From Acheta domesticus (lineage: Eukaryota; Arthropoda; Insecta; Orthoptera; Gryllidae): DNA of 64,000 nt. Within the stretch, counting starts at the first letter, position 1, and the number at the start of each line of letters is the position of its first letter. Shown here piece after piece: positions 37,766 to 50,000 of this stretch. The stretch covers positions 115,974,916 through 116,038,915 of the forward strand of contig JAHLJT010009436.1 of the NCBI GenBank assembly GCA_031308135.1. Reading direction: 5' to 3'. Both the position numbers and the translations under genes were made by a program. The notes beneath the pieces were generated by a model. That model had not been told where the DNA came from and searched no databases. It worked only from the letters and a program-made list of their open reading frames with translations.

Positions 37766-38810
37766 GGGAGAAACGTAAAGAGATTCCTATAGGAAGGGCC
37801 TGCGTTGACAACTGTTGGCACCATAACATGCACTAATTTTGGCAGCGAGTTCGTTTACAGTCAGCTCATTTGTAAATGGAGTCATCACTAACTCTTCTAT
37901 AACTCCTCTACGAATACGTTGTGCCTCTCTTCTTTGTGCTTGGCAGTCGCGCCTCGGCAAAGTCCGCGTTTCCGCCCTTTACGGGCCTGGTCACGTGCGT
38001 GCTGCGAGATCTTTCGTGGTCAATCTAAAGCAAGTACGAGTTCAGCCCTATATATTTTACGTTCAGTCCAGCACCTACACTGTCTGAATACTTTTAATGA
38101 GGTGATATTCTGATCTTGAGCCTCATAAATGCGTGACAGTAGTGCTCACCTGATACGACACTATCCTCTTCGTTTATTCATTCCTACAGGCCACTTAATG
38201 GGCAACCATTTGCTAATTTACCTGCTAAAATAAGTGGAAAAAATATTAAAAATAGGTACTCCTTTAGGACCAAAAAATAACTAGTGGCGCATGTTTAGGT
38301 ATAAATATAATAAATGTTTTTATACCATAACATGACAAATCCACATTAAATGTTGAGGGGAAACAAGTAACTTACATACGAACTACATTTTTTTATAGCA
38401 GTTTCACATATTCAGTGATATCATCGTTCTCTGTGCCACAAAAAAGAAAGGAATTACACTGTACATCTCAATGGTAAGGAAATATAAATTTAAATGCTTA
38501 TCTGTCAGAAAGTTTTTATATTCAGAAAACGATCTTTCTACGTCTCTTGGCTTCAGGGAGGCAAACTTTAGAGCAATCCTTTCTTCTAAAGGCAATCGTT
38601 CTAGACTCTTCTTTGGTTTTGTGAAAATTTGCCACTGTTTGGCAGTCTAGTTGCTCTTTGTATATAGTTGGTCGATGGACGGATAAAGGTAGTTGTAGGA
38701 TTCCAACACATTCAGTAAAATGTTTTTCATCCCCTCCTATTTCACACCTACGACACATACATAACACCTACGACATAACCGTTTCAAAAGAAAGTGCCAC
38801 ACTGTCAGAA

Positions 38811-39075
38811 ATTACATTAAATTTAATGTAGTTTAATGCACTTTTCACGTTAAATTTAATGTGCCGTGTACATTAAAACTATATTAATGTACATGTACAT
38901 TAAATATAATGTGTAAATTAAAATCAATGTAGATTCAGTACATTAAATTTACTGTACAGTGTACGTTAAAGCGATTTTAATGTGTTTGTGCATTAAATTT
39001 AATGTTAAAATTAAAATCAATGTAGATTTAATGTAAAACTACATTAAATTTAATGTTTAAATTAAAATCAGTGTA
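38811..39075. repeat. Array of ACATTAAATTTAATGT palindromes
   Basis: The 16-bp perfect palindrome ACATTAAATTTAATGT and variants recur about every 20-40 bp, with spacers such as aaattaaaatcaatgta repeated three times. The array makes up the left arm of the TIR element. Confidence 0.85.
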
Positions 39076-39446
39076 GGTTTTTGAAATATTTTCTTCCGCT
39101 ATTTGAACTTACGTATAATAAATTTAATATATATTTTCAACATGTGTACAAAAAATAAATGTTTAAAATTCGTATTTACATTCAAATTGGTAACAAATAA
39201 AATTGTAAAAATCTTTATAATAAAATTGTGGCGATGTACATAGTACGCTAATTCTTTAGTTAATAATTTTTTCAAATTCTCCGGAAATATTTAAATTTTT
39301 TTCAAAGAATTGTAACTGTAACAATGTCAGAATTTAGTACTCTTTACGGGTACGAAGCATATTTCCGAGCGTAAACGCGTCCAAAACCGGTGAAGAAGTA
39401 GTGAGAATTATAAATAATATACATAATGCTGTTGAAGCAATAGGAT

Positions 39447-39521
39447 GTCGCAATAGCTCAGTGGTTAGAGCACCTGCTCGTAAACCAGAAGTCCCGGGTT
39501 CGAATCCAGGTTCGTGGTGAC
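39447..39521 (+). repeat. tRNA-like module 1 (pseudo-tRNA, GTA-type anticodon loop)
   Basis: A perfect A box TAGCTCAGTGG (39454-39464) and B box GGTTCGAATCC (39497-39507) are spaced as in a tRNA. The D stem GCTC/GAGC pairs fully. The T stem CCGGG/CCAGG has one mismatch. The anticodon stem keeps only CTG/CAG, with loop TCGTAAA, which would place GTA (Tyr) at the anticodon. The acceptor stem does not pair. It is best read as a tRNA-derived repeat head, not a working tRNA gene. Confidence 0.75.
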
Positions 39522-39701
39522 AATTCGTTGAACAAATTTAAATATTAAAATACCTTTGTTTCTCAGTGCCAAGATCAGAACTTAGTGTTCTTTACATCTG
39601 CGGAGCATATTTCCGAGCGTAAACGCGTCTAAAAATGCGACAATTGCATAAATCCTAACGGGCAATTCATCAGGCCTAAGAACATGTTCAAAGAATTGTT
39701 T

Positions 39702-39776
39702 GTCTCGTTAGGATAGTGGTTAGAGCAAGTGGGCGTAAACCAGAAGAGACGGGTTTGAATCCCGGTCGGGGTGACA
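39702..39776 (+). repeat. tRNA-like module 2
   Basis: The A box variant TAGGATAGTGG lies at 39709-39719 and the B box GGTTTGAATCC at 39752-39762. The same GCGTAAACCAGAAG anticodon-arm sequence as module 1 is present. T stem pairing is four of five; the acceptor does not pair. It is a diverged partner of module 1 in the tandem unit. Confidence 0.72.
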
Positions 39777-39850
39777 ATTATTTGAACAAATTTTAATTAT
39801 TGAAGTTAGTACATGAACAGTAAATTTCATGCACACATACAATATTTCCA

Positions 39851-40186
39851 ATGTAAAAGTACATTAAAGTAAGTATCATGTACGTAAATGAAATTTAATT
39901 TACACGTACAGTAAATTTAATTTACACGTACAGTAAATTTAATGTACACGCATACAGTAAATTTAATGTACACATACAGTAAATTTAATTTACACGTACA
40001 ATAAATTTAATGTACATGCATACAGTAGATTTAATAGTACACGTACAGTAAATTTAATGTACACGCATACAGTAAATTTAATTGTACACGTACATTACAT
40101 TTAATGCACGAGTACTTTAAAGTTACTGTACGTGTACATTAAATTTCATTTACGTACATGATACTTACTTTAATGTACTTTTACAT
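39851..40186. repeat. Long hairpin: 49-bp perfect inverted repeat around palindromic array
   Basis: Bases 39851-39899 are the exact reverse complement of 40138-40186, and after one mismatch pairing continues for about 14 bp more. The 238-bp loop is itself an array of about nine units of the type ACGTACAGTAAATTTAATG with TACACG spacers. Confidence 0.9.
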
Positions 40187-40219
40187 TAAAAGTAATGCGG
40201 AAATTTCTGACAGTGCATC

Positions 40220-41175
40220 TTCTGCGTACTGCTTAGCTACTTCTTTCAGTTTATGGCTTTTATTTTGCTCATTTCTAGAACGTTTAATAAACACAGAATA
40301 CGAGACCTAGAATGTACATAGACAAACGTTTTTGGAGACGGGATGAGGGGAGGGGAGAGCGCGATGGGCTAGAGGATTTGTTTGAAAGATGCACTTAAGT
40401 TACAGATGGCCAGTAGTAAATGCGATCGAGCTCTTAGTTGACGCATCGGTTAAGAAAACATCAGAAGTGCCGAACTGTTAGACGTAAAATAGCAACATAT
40501 AAAATATATGAGAACTCAACGGGTTCGTTTCAAATCACCTTTGGCATTGGGAAAATACCCGGTAAAGAAAGCTCTGTCGCGATAACGTAATGAACAACTA
40601 TGGGTCTCCTTTGCTTTTGGACTTCTGAGGTTAAAAATAGAGGCAAGTTATTTTGGAGCAAAATGTATCAAAACAAGCGCATGGATTGCACCAACATTGT
40701 CTGATTTAACTTTAAAACAGTGTATGTTCATGTAATCTGCACATTCGTATTGCGTTTTTGGTGTGCCAAGATTGGGAAATAGGGAAGCAATAGGGGCAGA
40801 GGGTCTATTTAGGTGCGATGGGGTAATTTAGGTGCAAAATAAGTTTCTCAAATGCTCTCAATAGGGTTACATAACATATGTTAGAAATAAAAAATGAAAA
40901 CACCCAATACGCTTTGTCTGTAGGTGCATCACCTAAAAATCCGGTCATTATATTCCGAGTTGGTAGATGAAAAGGGACTGGAAAAGCTGTGCCATAGCAT
41001 TTCGCTAGGAAACAAACTTCGGCGTCATCACGTGACTCTCAATCTCAAGCGCACACAAGTTTCGTTCAACGTATAATTGACTTATAGTTATAATAATATA
41101 ATAATAACATAAAAACAAAAACAATGAGTGTTTCATAATAATTAAAAATTATTATCAAACATGAATTATTTACAA
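40220..41175. other. No gene seen
   Basis: Between two mobile elements; GA-rich patch at 40330-40370 (gggatgaggggaggggagag). Nothing was recognised. Confidence 0.5.
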
Positions 41176-41185
41176 GTCTGATCTG

Positions 41186-42097
41186 TAGGGAGAGGATTTT
41201 TATGCCTTAAAAAATCTTGAAATATGCTTTTTAAAAAATGCATTTATAACCTAAAAATTCTTAAATACGCCCTTTAACATGCATTTATGACCTAAAAATT
41301 CTAGAATAAGCACTTTAATATGCAATTAAAATTAACACTATTTCATTTCCTGTTCCATTGATAAAATCCAGGAGAAGCATGCTTGGAATGAAAAGATATA
41401 CTTCTGTGCAAACATAACATAACCTAGCTTTTCTTATTTTTTATATTTAAGGTCGCATCAATTACTAGGTCATTAGCGACCACTATTGGATGTAACGTTA
41501 TGGTATGAGGATGAAACGATATGGTGATAATAGGGAGGGAAAGGACGAACACCATGCCCGAGGCGGGACTCGAACCCGCGACCCCACGGTCGAAGATCAC
41601 TTCGGCACTACCGTTTTAGCGAATTTGGCAACGGGGCCAACATATATCCTAGCTTACTTCTCGGGAGAAATAATTGAAGAAAACATGCACCTTAGTGAAG
41701 TACATTGTATGTATTCTTTCATTTTTTGCCTGATTAAAAAAAAAATGACATCAAGAAATATCCTACATTTGCACAAGTATTTTATCATCTAAAGAAAAGA
41801 AGAAAAAAGCGCAAATTGTGACAAGCTCTTTCTAATCAATCGACGCTCACAAATAAATAGATTAAATGAAAACATGAAATGTTTCAGAGGAAAGTCTCTA
41901 TTTTAACAAAATAAGCAAAATATGCTCCTATAATTACAAGAATAGGCACCAACAGGAAAAATCGGCCAAATGTACATAAATATGCACTAACATATTAATC
42001 TAGATAGCGTTCAATTCTAACCAAATGTCATGAAATTTCACAGCTATGCCCTGAAGCAACGCACAAAATATGCAAAATCATATAATTCCGCTCCCTA
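41186..42097. mobile_element. hAT-like non-autonomous element, 912 bp, with nested SINE
   Basis: The left end TAGGGAGAGGATTTTTATG and right end (reverse strand) TAGGGAGCGGAATTATATG form imperfect inverted repeats. A perfect 8-bp duplication CTGATCTG flanks it (41178-41185, 42098-42105). The inside is AT-rich with repeats of cctaaaaattct and tatgcat and no transposase. A SINE interrupts it at 41431-41639. The 8-bp duplication points to hAT. Confidence 0.88.
41431..41639 (-). mobile_element. tRNA-derived SINE (family 2), nested in hAT-like element
   Basis: Read on the minus strand, the tRNA-like head is at the high-coordinate side. The polymerase III B box GGTTCGAGTCC lies at 41576-41566 with upstream CGCTAAAACGGTAGTGCC as a degenerate A-box region. 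The body ends in a tail containing GGTCGCTAATGACCTAG, then an AT-rich stretch. Imperfect target duplications ACATAACCTAGCTT (41417-41430) and ACATATATCCTAGCTT (41640-41655) flank it. It inserted after the host element. Confidence 0.85.
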
Positions 42098-42104
42098 CTG
42101 ATCT

Positions 42105-42674
42105 GTGTTGTTTCTTGTTGTCGGGCACGAATTTAATAATGAAGATCTAGCCGTTGAGATACAACAAATAATAGTCTTACTGAAAACACACAGGTTGTGT
42201 GCGATACACAAAGATCTGGAAAAATATGTTATCTTCGACCTACAAAATCTGCAAGATCCAAAGTTGCCTTTGGCATCGCACACACACTGGAAGAAACTCT
42301 TGGCTAAGAATGTTTGCATACATATGTGTGCATCGTACTATTTATTTTTCTGTAGCGGTCGTATGTGTAGTGCTCAGGATGATAACACTTGTAATGCTAT
42401 GGTGTCAATTGTAAAGCTTTTTACAAAAACGACGATTTCGAATTCTCTACGGGTTTCTATGCTGTTCTCCTATGCCAACAAAGTTTCTATGGAAACATTG
42501 GTTGTTTTTGCAAAATTAGTGATATTTCAAAGCTCCATATTTCCCGGACTATGGCTAATTTTTCTACACTATTTCGTACAGTTAAACCCCGAGGAGAGCA
42601 GCATAGAAACCAGTAGAGAACTCGAAAACTATTTTGAAACCTCGATTTATGTAGTCTCTACACAAGTAATGTAA
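42105..42674 (+). other. Unexplained 189-codon open frame
   Basis: An AT-rich frame stays open for 570 bp directly after the hAT-like element, though it needs a GTG start. It has no domain I recognise. A region rich in Leu, Phe and Ile (about residues 130-160) could be membrane-like. Composition resembles its surroundings. It may be chance or a relic of an unknown element; no function is proposed. Confidence 0.2.
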
Positions 42675-42826
42675 GGACTAGCATTCAGTTATCATCCATA
42701 AACTTCATTTATTTATGTTTCAAATTCCAGACCATTTTTAATAATACTAATGATGGGAGAATGCATTTTGCTTCTCCTGAACGGTATGGATTTTGGACTA
42801 TGGTCGTTTTTGTAAAAAGATCTTCA

Positions 42827-42829
42827 ATA

Positions 42830-42871
<42 letters not shown>
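42827..42871. repeat. (AAT)n microsatellite
   Basis: About 15 perfect triplets. Confidence 0.97.
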
Positions 42872-42872
<1 letters not shown>

Positions 42873-43964
42873 TATGTTACGCATTCCAGAAAAAAATTGA
42901 AATATTTACATTTGTTCGGCAATGCGCCTTATCCGAAATCACAACATGGCATTAAAACAATTTTTACAAGTAAAGACACAAAAAGAACATCACTTCTCAT
43001 CACAACTGCCTGAGTATTCTATCATCTCAAATTACTTCTATAGCATAAAAATCTGATAATCATATAGAATTACTCTGATTCTCCGTAGGATACATAACAG
43101 TACATTATTTTTTAAACTTCCTGGACATTCATATACCACGACATGACATCACGCAAGGTAGAGCATACGGCTGTTAGCTCTTTATATCGCAAGGCTAATC
43201 GACCTGTACGAAGGAGTCGCAGATCTCGTGTGATTAAATCCCACGCAGACCTTCAGCGTCACTGAATAAATACTCAACCCACACGCAGCCGCCACTAGCA
43301 GCAGAAGGTAATGAAAATGGATAAGTAAATAGAAAGAATAAATCCTGAGGGTAGCTGCAGTCTATTTTTTTGTCAAACTAAAATCTATGACATCGTAAAT
43401 GAGAAGTAAATGTAAACAGACACAGCAGGGCCGAAGGGCGAAAAATCCAGTTTCATGACCTTGAAGATTAGGGTAGCGGGTTAAGGTAATGAAAATGTCC
43501 CCGGGGGTAAATGCTTTTCGGGGCTGATTAACTTGTTCAAAACAATAACAGAAGTTTATACGTTTTTCACTTCCACTTTCCCGCTGACCTGTAGAACAAC
43601 AACGTTTTTTAGCTATTTTTAGATATTTTATTTTTTGACAGGAAAACAATATTATTAACGGATCGACGTAACTCCGTTATACTTCAAACATCCCAGAAAA
43701 AAGCATCTCCATGCTTTTTTCAGAATTTTTCCCAACTTCTAAACTCTTAGAAAGCTAAAAACGTTTTAAAAAATATGCAATTGGTTGGATACAGGGAGGA
43801 AGAGGGCTACTGCACTTCTGTTCCGAGAGACCCCAAAAGTGGAATACAATGAGAGCTGAAGCCCCGCCCTCATCAGAGGAGGACACGCCGCATCACTCGA
43901 TTGAGCGGCCATCAGTTTCCCATCAACCTCTTGAGACAAGTTTTAATATGTTTTTAAGTCAACA

Positions 43965-44225
43965 CGCACAACGTCTCGCTGTGGGTCGGGTCGGCCGAGA
44001 CGACGACGACGACGACGACGACGCGACGGAGGCCGCTCCAGCGGCAGCCGCCGAGCGTGGGATATTCCGAGCGCCCGCCGCCCTCCATAGTCTGCCCGGC
44101 GCCTTTCGGCTGCTGGAGGTCGGCGACCGACCCTGCTGCCGCGGCCGCCGCAAGGCAAGTGCTTGGTCTTACAGCGCGAGCCGGATGCAGCGCTGACGCG
44201 CTCCGAGAGTACGGCGCTGCACCCG
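43965..44225. other. GC-rich island with (GAC)n run
   Basis: A run of GAC triplets at about 44000-44022 encodes an Asp stretch in one frame. There is no domain on either strand. Confidence 0.55.
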
Positions 44226-44789
44226 AGAAGCCAAATTCTTTACAAACTCCATTGCCCGAATCCCCACATCACCTCAAAACCCGCCAAGGATAGCTTACAT
44301 CAGCTACCAGGTGTGAAAAAACCACGCACGACGAGTGCAGGCCACCAATAAAAGTAAGAATAAATAAAGATGTACAAGAAACGTGTCATTGAAAAAGTGT
44401 TACGAATGTTAAAATAATCCCATTCGAAGTGAAATCTGGATCATGGATTTTTGCCTTTTTGATGCGGAGACTGTTATAAGTGTGACATGGTAATATACGT
44501 ATACAAATACACGTACGGGTAACTTACAGTTTTACTGTTTTCGGCTAAATGTAGAAGGATGTCAGTTTTTCGATACTGACATAAACTTTCCTTTTTGGGT
44601 TATCAGTCATAACTGTTTTTGTTTTTTCCACATTCAGACGTCATGCCGGGCCCTAAATAAAAAGTAGTTAAATCATGTTCCATATTTATAGCAAATTTTT
44701 GTCTTCAATAAAAACTGTTATAAAAAATCAGATCTTTAAAAATGTCATGTACACTTTTTGTAAAAAAAATAGTTATCGCTTAATTTCTG

Positions 44790-44965
44790 CTAAAAAAACA
44801 TTTTCTCAAAAATCGCTCCACATTTTTTCTTCAATTTTTTTTCACGTAATGAACACGGGACTACTAAAGAGTGGTCCAGGTCTCTTTTTAGTTGAAATCT
44901 GAATTTTCGAAAATTGCAAAAGTTGGAAATAATGCGAGAAAGTATGTGCTGTTGGATCAAAAGCC
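44790..44965 (-). repeat. Rep-A fragment
   Basis: It contains attttctcaaaaatcgctcc, ttttttcttcaat, gaattttcgaaaattgcaaa and gcgagaaagtatgtgctg, the minus-sense order of the family. It is short and diverged. Confidence 0.6.
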
Positions 44966-46069
44966 GTTTTAAGATACTTGAGAGTAAAATTCAATGAGTC
45001 ACCCGCCGCGAAAATTTGACCTGGCGACTTCTGACTTTTTCAGACGAAAACATTCCTCTCAAACCAACATTCTATCACTACAAGCGAGAAATTCTATGGC
45101 CTCTTAAATGAAAAAACATAATTCAGCCCAAATTTTATCTTGTGACTGGACTTCCTCGTAAACAGGTTCTCTTAAAACAGGGTAATGCTATATTTATTTG
45201 GGAAACGTATCGGATGCTTTGGAACCTTAGTTTGTTGGGTGGATCATCCACCGTTTAAAACTTATTGTGAAGATAAATAGCATTTAAGATTGTAATGAAG
45301 TTAATTACTACAGAAGATTTTAATGAGTGCGGTAGTGTGCGGTAAAGTACAGAGATTGTACTCTTTGTCACAATAAACTTGTATATCTTACAGTGCATAT
45401 ATTCTATAATTAACTCAAAACTCGAAGGAATTTTCAGTGTACATCATGGAGTACAGCCAAAATACAGCCTCAAGCAGTCGGCGAAGAAACAAGACTAAAA
45501 TGAAACGACTAATAACTATTTCTTGAGGGAGTGAAAGGCAACCCCAGAAGATCTTCCTCTGATTCACGAAGAGGATAGGGCAACCTTCAAGTCTCTGAAT
45601 CAATTGTGTTCTGGACTTACCAGATGCAAACACAATCTGAAGGATGAGGCTCCATGTCAGAAACAAATACGTGTGAGTGTGGTAATGAACAGGAAAATAA
45701 TTTCACGAGACTTTGTTTACGCACATTTAATATGGCAAACATTGTTTTGCGGTTTTGTCAACGCTCTAAGGTACTGTTGTGGCAAGACATTGGTAGGGAG
45801 TTAAACACGTTACTGTGAGTGCATAAATACTTTACAGTGTTTTTATAATGTATGTAAGTTATTTTGTTTTCATTGATTGATAGTGGTGTGTGTTCAGACG
45901 CTACTAATACGAATAAATAATCTACAATTAAACTTTATATTTCATTGCTAATAAAAAATATAATGTCGAAAGTGTCTGTATCTTTCAGGGCAACTGAATG
46001 CGAAAATATAAGTAACTTTTCTTCTTCTTTTTCACTTCATAGTTTACGCTACTGCATGTTCTGTCGAAC

Positions 46070-47050
46070 TGAAATTAGTGGTGCTACAGAATGGCACAAC
46101 CTTCTCGTACTACTTAGATTTCTAGTTTCTTCGGTCTGGGCTAGCTTTACGGTCTTGCTCCATCGCCACCTGCCATCTAACATGCATATATATTCTAGCG
46201 ATGTTTACAGCTCTATGTTGGCCGTTTATCGCATCCAAGGCGCCATTTTGTTTTGTCATGCCAAGAGTGTTGTAACATATATCTTCTTTCCATTGCCACT
46301 GTTACACCAATCTATCATACATAATAATTCATATTTTCAAGTTTTCTGAAGTTTTCAGTTTCCTAATGGTAGATTCGAAATAATAGGCTCACTTTTAGAA
46401 TATTAAGAAAATAGTAAAACCTCCTCCTATATTGGACATTTTCGTTGAAAAATCTAGAACTGATTTTAAGAAAATATCGTTTAAGCTTCAGTGTAAATGA
46501 AAAATTTGAAGCTCTTTTTCACAGAAATCTTTTGAGTTTTCGAAAAACTTATTTTGGAGTCATTTGAAGCACTTCCGCTCACAAAAGCAATAATTACAAA
46601 TTGCTGGAAATGTGCATATTAATGGCGTGAGAGATATTTTGAAAAAAATGTGCACTTTTTGAAAAAACAAAAGAATAGAGCAAAATTAATTTTATGTCAT
46701 CTTAAACAGTGCAAATTAGCACTATCTGTATGAAACGCTTGAAGAAAAAAATTGTGACGGTTTTTGAGATAATGACGTTTGAGCTTTTCTGGAAATGCGG
46801 GATTTTGAGCTCGTTTTCACGGAAAACTTTTGAATTTTCGAAAACTTTTATATGACATTATTTAAAGCACATGTACTTTTCAATGCAATAATGTGAACAA
46901 ATCGCCGCTAATGTAAATATTAACAACGTGAGAGACTAGTCAAAAAGTTAAATTTTTGTAATCTTTGAAAATCAAAATACAGAAAAATGGCGTTTATGGC
47001 ATCTCATAGAGTACTATCCCTACCAAAAGTTTAAAAAAAATGGAGCCGTT
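46070..47050 (+). repeat. Rep-A copy, plus sense
   Basis: It starts attagtggtgctacagaatg and gcacaac, and holds the pieces gccatctaacatgc, gtttcctaatggtaga, cctcctcctatattgg, and three rounds of the unit with gtgcaaattagcactatc and gagataatgacgtttgagc. It ends near atggagccgttct at 47050. Confidence 0.75.
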
Positions 47051-47059
47051 CTATAGTAT

Positions 47060-50000
47060 ATCTTGTACATAAACTTCAACAATACTTGGTCATTCAAGTT
47101 TAAAGGTGAACATTTCCACAAATGTTTAAAATGCTTTCCAGTTCAATGTAGTATTTATTTTCAGGTTATTTTCCCTATTCATTTGCGAATATTGACGCTA
47201 AAGAGTAAAACTAATCAATCTAGAGGTGAAAGCTCTGACAATCAAGTTAAAATTATTCTCATAGGAAAATTAGGTTCGACGATTTCCTTCATATAAGAAA
47301 AAGCATTACGAACTACAAGTTTCTAATAAAATAATGATAGTCATTTTTCTTGTGCTTGTCAGTTACCTCTTGAAAACTAAATAAATTGTACAATGCAATA
47401 TTACCCATCAGAAACTCGTGTCTCATTAGTGTTATTCCCTTACAGCATCGAGTGATAAGCGAGTTCATCATCATCTCTCTCCCCTACAGTAAGTTAATGA
47501 AGTCAAAATGTAATTCCAGTATGTACGTATGATTATACTGTAACTGTTATAAGTAAAATTCCTTAAACGTAATTAATATCTTTCGAAACAACACTTTTTT
47601 TTTACTTTTTGTCCCCCCCCCAAAGTATCAGTGAGGGGCAATCTAATGTTAACTGAAGGAATTCTTTAAGACTGTTAAGAACATGCGAGAACATGAGAAC
47701 AGGGGCATAGTTGGTAAGAGAAACCGATCCCCCTTCTTTTTTGCTCCGCTTAGATGGTGGCCGGAAGTGCGGGCAGACGCCGGAAACACCTGAGCGTCGC
47801 TGTTGTGAGGACAATGAGCGGGCTCCTCGAGCGCCGCGCCGGCCTGGTAGCTGCTGCAACCGTAGCGAAGGCCACACACCGGGTGCATTCATTCGCAACA
47901 CGTCGCATAAAAGAGTGTGGAAGCGATTTTAATAATTTCAATGTTGTGCTTTGATATTACGCAACAGTATCAGTGTGTAGAAAAGGGGAGGCAAGAAATA
48001 ACTTTAAAAGGAAATTAATAACAGGTTTCTCTTATCGTCCTCGTAGTCACCTTCTCTTATTTCCATCATGACTTTTTAGAAAACTAACTTTTCTTCGACT
48101 AAAATATACGACAACTGAAGAAAAGATATGGATTGAGTTACAAGGGAGAATAGGCTGTGTAAAACTGTTAATGAAATGTTTGATAAGCTGCACAAGATCC
48201 ATTGTGACTTTCAACAGACCCTTCGAACACAATACAATTCTGATATCGCTAAATATTGCAATACAGATCTGTGCAATGCAAATCCAGTTATATAAAATCC
48301 CATCTGGCTGATAGAAATAAGTATGAGTAAAATCACATTAAAAAATCCTCCACGATTAATAGAAAGGCTGCAGGGCATGACACTGTAAATGTTGTAGATA
48401 AATGTAGTTATAAAATAATGTACTCCTTCCTGTCGGATTGTTTGACATTAATTCAGGTGTACTGGAGAAATAAACTCCCCAGCAGGAGTGTTAGCAAATC
48501 AAACCAAAGATGATTTTTAAAACTATATACTGTATTTTTTTCAATAAAGCGCCCTACTCTCTTCAGGTTATTTTATTGTTTTAATGTTGATACTATTTTG
48601 TCCAACAGATTAGTTCCAATGTATGTAGCATAACCCGGAATTCAGAACCATACTTAGGTATTGACATTTTTATTTAGACAGTATAAATAATCAGCGTTCG
48701 CCTTGCGTACCTACACCAACATAAAATATGTTACTGAGATTTGACTCTTAGGCTAGAGAAATTCAATTCGGAATTGTCAGTCTTCAGGTGGTCGTCAAGG
48801 TGACGCATTCCTGTAATACCTTGGCACAACAAAGCAGTATCACCATCCTAAATCAAAACAAGTCTCCCCACCGATCTACACTCACCACTTTGGTTGCTGA
48901 TTTTCTTGCTCTTTTCAAATAAAACGTAGAAATATACACTTAGGTTGCCTTACGCACACACTAGCATTGAGGAACGCGCCATGCGACGCTACACCACACG
49001 CCTGCGGCGACCGAGGGAAGCCAGACGATACTAAGTAGTTTTGCGATTCGCCGTGATTTGTACACCAGCGCCACTGTGCTGCATTGACGCAAGCGCAGTG
49101 CCTGGCGCAGTGCGGCGCAGTGTTTCAAAGTGCCAGGATAAAGGTGCGACACAGAATATTATAAGTGGACAATAGTAATACACGAAATACAACGAATTTA
49201 TTATACAAGTGGACAGTAGTAATGCGATCTAGACCCAACTTAAGGTGAACAACGAATACCTTCTTTACTTAGAAGGTCCGAGAAGATTTAAAACTTGTTA
49301 CATCACAGTAGCAGTTCAATTTAATGAAATAAATTGAATGCATTTTCTTACTTCAGCTCGTTGAACGTAACAGTTTTTAAGTTTTGATTTAAATAAATAA
49401 AAATAATCTAATGTAATTTAAAAAAATATCATTGTTTTTTTATGAAAATTGCTTTATTAACCAAATGCAATAATTTGGTTACCAATAATAATTAAGTAAA
49501 ATAATTCTGGATCTTGCATGTAATGAAAGATTATTAAAGAATTATTTATAAAAGTACACAGTATATCTAAAAAAATATTATATTGGAAAAACAATTCTCT
49601 GAAGAACAAGAAGAATGGAATCCTTAATATGAGATTCATTTCTCCTATTACAAACTTACCATGTGCACTGTGCAGGCTCTTGACACTTGCTAAAACTGCT
49701 CCCAATCTTATCTATGCCCTGATGCATAAACAGCATTTTGTTTTCTCTTCAGAGAGATTCTACCAAACCAATGTTGGGATTATAAAAATGGTGCCCTGAT
49801 GCCTAGTCCTATAAAAGATACCATGGCATTGAATTATTTATTGTCCTAGTCAATAAAAGATACCTTTGCGTTGAGATGACATCTACTTGGGCCCAAATTC
49901 TTAAAAATTAGGCATGCAACCCTCGTAACAATGACAGTGAATCTAAAATGTATACTTAATAAAAGTTGGAAAGATATTGATGAGGGGAGAATTGTTTCTC

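Larger units (their letters stand above)
39323..39800 (+). repeat. Two ~250-bp direct repeats with tRNA-like modules
   Basis: Both units contain gcatatttccgagcgtaaac followed by gcgt (starting 39358 and 39605), then a tRNA-like module, then GTGACAATT and ttgaacaaattt. The offset between units is 247-255 bp. They have drifted apart, so the duplication is not recent. Confidence 0.8.
38800..40215. mobile_element. Palindrome-rich TIR element carrying two tRNA-like modules
   Basis: Both ends carry the same 14 bp inverted: CACTGTCAGAAATT (38800-38813) and its reverse complement (40202-40215). Inside, in order, are an array of TTAATGT palindromes (38811-39075), two roughly 250-bp direct repeats each with a tRNA-like module (39447-39521 and 39702-39776), and a long hairpin of further palindromes (39851-40186). 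No target-site duplication is evident and there is no ORF. I cannot place it in a named superfamily. Confidence 0.7.

Noticed and set aside
39447..39521. Functional tRNA-Tyr gene
   Set aside because: The acceptor stem does not pair and the anticodon stem has only three pairs; it is duplicated inside a mobile element.
38800..40215. Assignment to a named DNA transposon superfamily
   Set aside because: The CACTGTCAG ends are not diagnostic to me and no target duplication is visible.
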